Position numbers and translations under genes: made by a program
Notes under the pieces: generated by a model
Database searches by the model: none
The model's input: only the letters and a program-made list of their open reading frames with translations
Told to the model about the DNA's origin: nothing
Part shown: positions 58,851 through 64,000 of the stretch, piece by piece
Layout of the letters: each line of letters opens with the position of its first letter
Numbering within the stretch: the first letter of the stretch is position 1
Origin: Dastarcus helophoroides
Lineage: Eukaryota > Arthropoda > Insecta > Coleoptera > Bothrideridae
Reading direction: 5' to 3'
Length of the DNA: 64,000 bases
Assembly: GCA_028583605.1 (NCBI GenBank)
Contig: CM053330.1
Coordinates: forward strand, 29,524,598 to 29,588,597

Positions 58851-59742
58851 CAGTGGTTCCCAAAGTGTGCACCGCGGCGCCCTGGTGCGCCGCAAAGAGT
58901 AACTGGGGGAGCCGCGAGAAACTCCTACTTTTTTATGGAATCCATGTTTAGGAAAATGTAGAAAAAATTGCACGGATTCAGAATCCCTTCTTTGCTCAAG
59001 CTCCACCAGAATAGACTTCATAAGAAGTAGAAAATTTCATTGAACTCTCTTGCGACAAGATCTTTAAAACAAAATTCAACAAAATTAAGTTTAAAAGCTA
59101 TAAGGATCATCATTCCCTTTGTAACGTCATATTTATGGGAAGCCGGTTGTTCAGTTGTAGCAAATATCGCTCAGAGATCGACGTGGAGCAAGAAATGAGT
59201 GTGGCAGTGTCAAGCTTTATTCTTCGCTTTGAAAAAATGTGTCCAGATTGCCAAGCTCATCAGTTACATTGAATGTTTCATCTATTTGTTTAATTCTTTG
59301 ATCCATGGAGCTTATTAGCATAACAACGGCTTAACAAATTGCTGGTATGATGGCCGATGATGCAGTAATGCGAAACCTGGTCCGGTGTTAGCAAATATTT
59401 ATCGAAACCTTGTGGAATTTTTAATTTCTGATGCGTTTTTACCGTTAATAAAGTTTAATAGTGATGAGTAATAATATGTATATTCTTGTGTGTGAATTCA
59501 GTATATGTGCTTCACATTGTGCCTGTGGCAAACTAACTAGTGTCAACATACAGTCGTTTTCAAAGACGTACAAGTACAATATCTGTAATTTGATGCTTTG
59601 CAGTAATGAGGTTCTAAAGCACAAACCTTGCAACTACATCATTTTGTTAAACATGATGGTAGACAAATTTCGAATAGGGTGCCGTAGACAAAATATTTGT
59701 CCTGAAAGGGCGCCGCCAACTGAAAAAGTTTGGGAACCACTG
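58851..59742 (+). mobile_element. hAT transposon remnant, 892 bp
   Basis: The ends are CAGTGGTTCCCAAAGTGTG and the complement of TTTGGGAACCACTG. The 8-bp duplication GTTTAAAT / GTTTAACT (7 of 8) lies at 58843-58850 and 59743-59750. Between them are decayed transposase C-terminal pieces on the + strand: NFIELSCDKIFKTKFNKI (about 59,030-59,090), then IPFVTSYLWEAGCSVVANIA (about 59,117) and LFFALKKCVQIAKLIS (about 59,215-59,265). These fit the ZBED/SCAND3-like hAT family. It lies only 13 bp from the duplication flanking the MITE. Confidence 0.85.
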
Positions 59743-59750
59743 GTTTAACT

Positions 59751-60634
59751 TTTAGCGTGGCCATGGGGCGTCTCTCATGTTGTGTGCACCGCACACTTCG
59801 CATGCAGACGTCCGTCTTCAATATTACATTGATTTTTTAGATACAATGATTTTGTTTAGCTGTTTACTAATTTTAAATTTTGTTGCAGATATTTAAAACC
59901 ATTTACACTTTTATTTGTCTTATAAAAAGCCGAAACTAAACTAGAAATCAAAAAGAAACTTGCACTGCACAAAGCCACAAAGCTACTTCGATGTATGCTA
60001 AATTAATGAAGTAAAAAGCGATAAAACGTTACATAGATATTGTGCAACCACATTTAGTACTAGAGGAGTACGTTTAACGTTGCAGCATCGCCAAACTGTA
60101 TTCCTTTTATCGCTATGTGATTGCCCTGCAATTTGTTAACAGTAAGCGACACTGAATTTTAGGTACAACAGTTTTCATCTGTTACCCTTGGTAAATACGT
60201 TGTAATCGTTGAGATCAATGTAAATTACTTTTCAGTTATCTCATGTAAAGAAAATTCTACAATTCAAAAACCACTTCTATCTTAATTAATATCCATTCTT
60301 TTTTAAGCAAATAAAACTGTTCTCCATAGTACAAAAAAACACCTACTAAGGATGCATCCACCAGAAATTGGGTACAGTTCAACGAAACAATGTCCAAGTA
60401 TTTGTTCAACCAAAATTAAAACTACATTGAACGAAAAAATGCCTAAGTACATAGATGATTCTGTGCAACCAATTCAACGAAAGAATGCCTAAATACATAG
60501 ACTTGACCAACATCAATTATCAAATCTTCTCTGGTCAAATCTCTTTATTTGAGGTTAGAAATTGTAGACGTAAACATTGAGCTGTCAGATATGGAGATGT
60601 GGTTTGATATGAATTTTTGAAAGTTGCGACGGAA
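59751..60634. other. SAYSD1 upstream region with a 47-bp-period minisatellite
   Basis: Three diverged units of TTCAACGAAAnAATGCCTAA-type sequence start at about 60,378, 60,426 and 60,474. The promoter of SAYSD1 must lie in this interval, but no TATA box is evident. No other gene is seen. Confidence 0.55.
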
Positions 60635-61154
60635 ATGGATCAGAAACTGGCTGAATATCGTGCCAAAAAATACAGAACGGAAAAAATTGAAAGCATAAAA
60701 TCCAAACTATCAAATTTTTTTTCAAGCGAGAAGAAAATAGTAAGTTATCTTAGACTTAACTGGGCTTTAAGTAAAATAGCACATTTAGGACGACAAAGCC
60801 AAGGAGGATGAGCAGCAGACGAAGGAAGTACTGATTAGGGAAGAACCACTCGAAGAAGCTGTCATTGAGAATTATAACAATCGATGGGGGGTATTCGATA
60901 TCATATACTACTCATTGTGGTTTACACTGTGGGTATTTCTATATCTTGTTTTCATTGAAATGCAATTCGGGACAGTTTACTTGATTATGTCTGGCTTATT
61001 GGGGATATACTTAAATACTCGAACAGGACCAAAGAGGGCTAACGAGGTTAGCGCTTATTCAGTTTTTAACAAAAATTGTGAGAGTATAGATGGCACTTTG
61101 AAGGCAGAACAGTTTGAAAGTGAAATCAGATTTGGTGCTGGTTCTGTGAGGTGA
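60635..61154 (+). CDS. SAYSD1: SAYSvFN domain-containing protein 1
   Basis: Small ER membrane protein that, in animals, recognises UFM1-modified ribosomes at clogged translocons and helps clear stalled nascent chains. Two exons, 60635-60739 and 60789-61154, are separated by a 49-bp GT-AG intron (phase 0); 156 residues. The start is the ATG at 60635 (MDQKLAEYRAKKYRTEKIES), the usual family opening MEQxLAEYRA. Residues 36-67 are charged. A hydrophobic stretch follows (IIYYSLWFTLWVFLYLVFIE and VYLIMSGLLGIYLN), then the diagnostic SAYSVFNKNCESIDGTLKAE and an EIRFG end. The length is normal and no damage is seen. A frame read straight through from exon 1 would stop in the intron, so splicing is needed. 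It converges with the PGAP6-like gene. Confidence 0.95.
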
Positions 61155-61263
61155 TCTTTTGATGTTGTACTAAGACTGAAGTTGTAAATTATTGTTTAAA
61201 TCTGACAGCAAGTCGCTAGTTGAGGCAAAAAATAATATTTTGCTAAAAAAAGGATTTTTAAAT

Positions 61264-61269
61264 AATAAA
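61264..61269 (+). terminator. Polyadenylation signal for SAYSD1
   Basis: AATAAA lies 110 bp after the SAYSD1 stop codon, in AT-rich flank. Confidence 0.6.
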
Positions 61270-63196
61270 GCACTGGTGGTTTGCGTATATTATATTTCAT
61301 TTGCTTACAGTTTATATATATGCATATAGGATTATTTATAATATAAAAAATATTAATATTACATTATTATACATGAAGTAATTTTTTAAGTAAGAAGTTT
61401 TGTTAGATGACTGTCATATAGAATAAATTTGGCAAGTTTGTTTTTAAATATTTTCTTTTCTGCTTTCAAGTTAAATATTAATCGATATCTAAGTATGAAG
61501 TTTGTCAGTTTTTTGTGATCGAAGAATATCAACCTTTCAGTAATTATTTAATAATTAAAATTTGTAAAAATTAATTTTGCATATTAATAGTAAAGGCAAG
61601 TTTATTCTATAAAATAAAGCCACAATATGTAGAGTAGTTTATATTACATTAAGGCAAATCTTGTTATCACAGCTTCTGAATGTAAACAATAGTAACAATA
61701 ACGGGTAAACTATGCGTTTGAAAATATTATTTGATAGCATTAGATGCTTTAGTACAGGCATATAATATATTTCTTCAATAAGCAGTTTGACTAAAGTTAC
61801 ATAACACATTTTGTTATAAGGTTTAATGATTGTTCATTCAATTTTATAACTATGAATTTTAATGGAATGGTACTTTAAAGTTAAAAGCCAAAGTTATATA
61901 TTATTTAAAGCTTTTATTAAACCATTAAGCCAAAAACTAAAAAGTTATTAACCTAAAAAAAAATAAACTTAGCACCAGTTAAGGAATATTAAAAAAGACG
62001 AGTTAAAAAGAAGGATGTTTCAAGAATACCTGGACATTTTACTATCTTATTTGGAAGTTAGAATTTCGTTTTTTAGCTCTATTTTCAATAAATGCAACTG
62101 CTTATTCTAAGAGTATTAACAATATAAAATCAAAGAATAGAAATAATAAACTTTGTACATATGAAATATTGTAGTTTTTTATAATAAAACAGACTCAAAA
62201 CCTGAGTAAAACAATAAATCAACAAAAGATCTAATATAAAAAATTTAATTATTTAATATAAATATAATTAGCATAAAATAAAACATAAAATATTTTTTAC
62301 AGTCATTCATCTTTGGAGAAACTAAATTTACTAGCCAGAATGTCACATATTTGTCTTTGCATATAGTGCTGATTTTCACTGCCTTGCAAAGTATTCCATC
62401 TTTAATAAAAATAATCCACTTGTTAGTTCTTTAAAGTTTGTGATTTCTATAAAACAAATTTCGAGATTAAAATTGAAATTTCAATTATTTTTTTAATTGA
62501 TAGATGTTTAACGCCTTCATACGTAATATTTCAATTTTTCTTTTAAAACTATCTTTAAATTCTAAGATTTTAAAATTAAAATTTTGCAAAAAAGTCTCAG
62601 TCTAAGGTATAAATTTTACGACATGAAAGGCGAAAATTGCAAATTTAAACTTGGGACTCCGAGATGTAAGTAAAGATTTCAATAAATTACATTCACAGAA
62701 AACAAATTGCAGAATTTTGTCAATTCCGGACTTCTGTTCAAAGTTTAACCTTGGAATGTTCATCTTTACAGAATATTTTTTATAAATTATCCATTTTTTC
62801 TCGAAAATTCGTTCCGACTGTTTCCAGTTTAATTTGAAATTTTTACCTTTCTCATAAAAGTTCGCCTTTATATTCAACATCTACTTCTATTTCTAGAAAT
62901 TGTAACTAAAAATTTCAACTTTTTTCTCGAAATTTCGAGTTATACACGATATTAATACAAATAATTGTCTAATTGTTCGGTTTAAACATTTCTCATATAA
63001 ATCATTTCAGATCCAGATTACAAATTGAATGAAATTAAATAAAAATGCTTGTTCTATTAGATAATTGGTCAGATCTACATATTTTTGTCACTTCACAGCA
63101 CTTAATTCTTTAACAAAATTCCAATATTTCAACATTCAATATATTTTTTTATTTATTAATAGGGGCAAAATCTAGTAAAACTGAATCAAATTTATG
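61270..63196. other. Convergent intergenic region, no gene seen
   Basis: Very AT-rich DNA between the two 3' ends. TTTATT at 63152-63157 is a candidate minus-strand poly(A) signal for the PGAP6-like gene. Frames such as 62,602-62,880 (minus) are Lys-rich and unrecognised. Confidence 0.5.
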
Positions 63197-63861
63197 TTAA
63201 AGCGCATGAACTAACCAAAAACTATTAGGTCGCGGTAAAATGCAAATTACAGTAATGCCCATTACAGTATGCCACATACTATGTAAATAAGGATAATTTT
63301 CTTTCGTTTGCACTCCTAAGTATATAGCGCCACCTATGGTTATTAAGGCCAAACCCAAAGGTAAGTACACGTAGGCATATCTTCGATCTAAAGAGAGCTG
63401 CCCCGTTTGCCTATATTTAAAAATCCAGCTGGCAACGATACATAAAATTCCAACTAAAATCGGTATAGTTAAAGTCCACAAAGAGGTTTCCTGCAAAGAA
63501 GCAATAAACGCGATACCGATCGCCCCCATCATATGGGCGAGTTTGTTCAAAGTTGGTCTTAGATCTGCGATCGCGATTAACGTGACCCAAACCGATAAAG
63601 TGGCGCAGAAAAAGTCGGCAAACTCCAAACTATCCATTCTCGCTATACAATAACTCAGTATATCATCATCCGCATCGCAGGCGTGGTATAAAGTTGAAAA
63701 AATGCTAACGCATGCGTACACGAGAGCTTCGGTGTAATACTTCCTCACGTAAGCGAAGTAAGCAGCGGGGATAAACACTAAACTGCTCACTATGAGTAAA
63801 ATCCATCCCACTAGAACGATAATGAAGGGTATCGCTCGCGAATTGTCGGAACAATCCCAAC
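63197..63861 (-). CDS. TMEM8/PGAP6-like GPI-processing membrane protein, 3' exon (partial)
   Basis: Member of the TMEM8/PGAP6 family within the CREST membrane-hydrolase superfamily. PGAP6 is a GPI-specific phospholipase A2 at the cell surface. The last exon encodes about 220 residues with seven membrane segments. It begins with GWDCSD (end of the EGF-like module), then PFIIVLVGWILLIVSSLVFI and STLYHACDADDDILSYCI (His and Asp of the CREST site). MDSLEFADFFCATLSVWVTL follows, and near the end HSMWHTVMGITVICILPR (two more His), the family's signature end. The acceptor at 63862-63864 follows a CTAAC branch site 18 nt upstream. The frame stays open to 63,988, but that part lacks the Cys pattern expected before GWDCSD and is taken as intron. 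The rest of the gene lies beyond the window. Confidence 0.9.
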
Positions 63862-64000
63862 CTGAAAAATACGTTGCGTTAGTTACGACATCGTCCAATA
63901 GAGTTACCGTGGGCTCATTAATTATAAAAAGCCTCTTAACATGAGGCAGAAAGCTAATTCTGCTTTCTTTTTCAATTTTCTTTTGCAAAAGTTAAAGTGA

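Noticed and set aside
63862..63988. Coding extension of the PGAP6-like exon to the window edge
   Set aside because: A CTAAC branch site and TTTTTCAG acceptor precede GWDCSD, and the extension lacks the EGF-type cysteines. It is most likely intron.
1..64000. CRISPR arrays, rRNA, tRNA genes, bacterial operons
   Set aside because: None was found by reading. The spliced genes and transposons are eukaryotic, and the direct repeats present lack regular spacers. A tRNA scan could not be run.

Overview
The window is AT-rich nuclear DNA from an insect, probably a beetle. The order is an inference; the insect call rests on the odorant-receptor genes, the intron structure and the transposon families. 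It is gene-poor and heavily filled with decayed transposons and low-complexity DNA. About six cellular genes can be supported.

Region 1 (1-10.5 kb): eight 3' exons of the protein O-mannosyltransferase POMT2 run on the + strand. An intact, intronless COQ2 gene (ubiquinone synthesis) sits on the same strand inside one POMT2 intron. A dead 1.27-kb mariner sits in another intron, and a third is filled by 3.3 kb of degenerate A-rich repeat.

Region 2 (10.5-23 kb): two gypsy-family solo LTRs with ATAT target duplications, a foldback element, a Jockey/CR1-like LINE, and an R4-like LINE split by a 605-bp hAT insertion.

Region 3 (23-54.6 kb): two closely related odorant-receptor genes in inverted, head-to-head orientation (minus strand 25.0-23.2 kb; plus strand 52.2-54.6 kb). 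Their four recognised exons have identical lengths (753/100/96/159 bp). The 27 kb between them holds Penelope-like fragments, LINE copies, a Tc1 remnant, the 3' half of a gypsy element with its LTR, foldback elements, hairpins and long strand-asymmetric AT-rich blocks.

Region 4 (54.6-64 kb): another LINE copy, a 264-bp hAT-type MITE and an 892-bp hAT remnant side by side (both with 8-bp target duplications). Then come SAYSD1, a two-exon UFM1/translocon quality-control gene on the + strand, and the 3' exon of a TMEM8/PGAP6-like gene on the minus strand, convergent with SAYSD1.

The genes share no pathway: POMT2 (ER glycosylation), COQ2 (mitochondria), SAYSD1 (ER) and PGAP6 (GPI-anchor lipase family) are housekeeping-type, and the receptors are chemosensory. 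The most unusual signal is a set of short palindromic or inverted-repeat elements carrying hammerhead-ribozyme-like cores (CTGANGA ... CGAAAC). One copy is bounded by a 13-bp target duplication and an A-tract, which points to retroposition.
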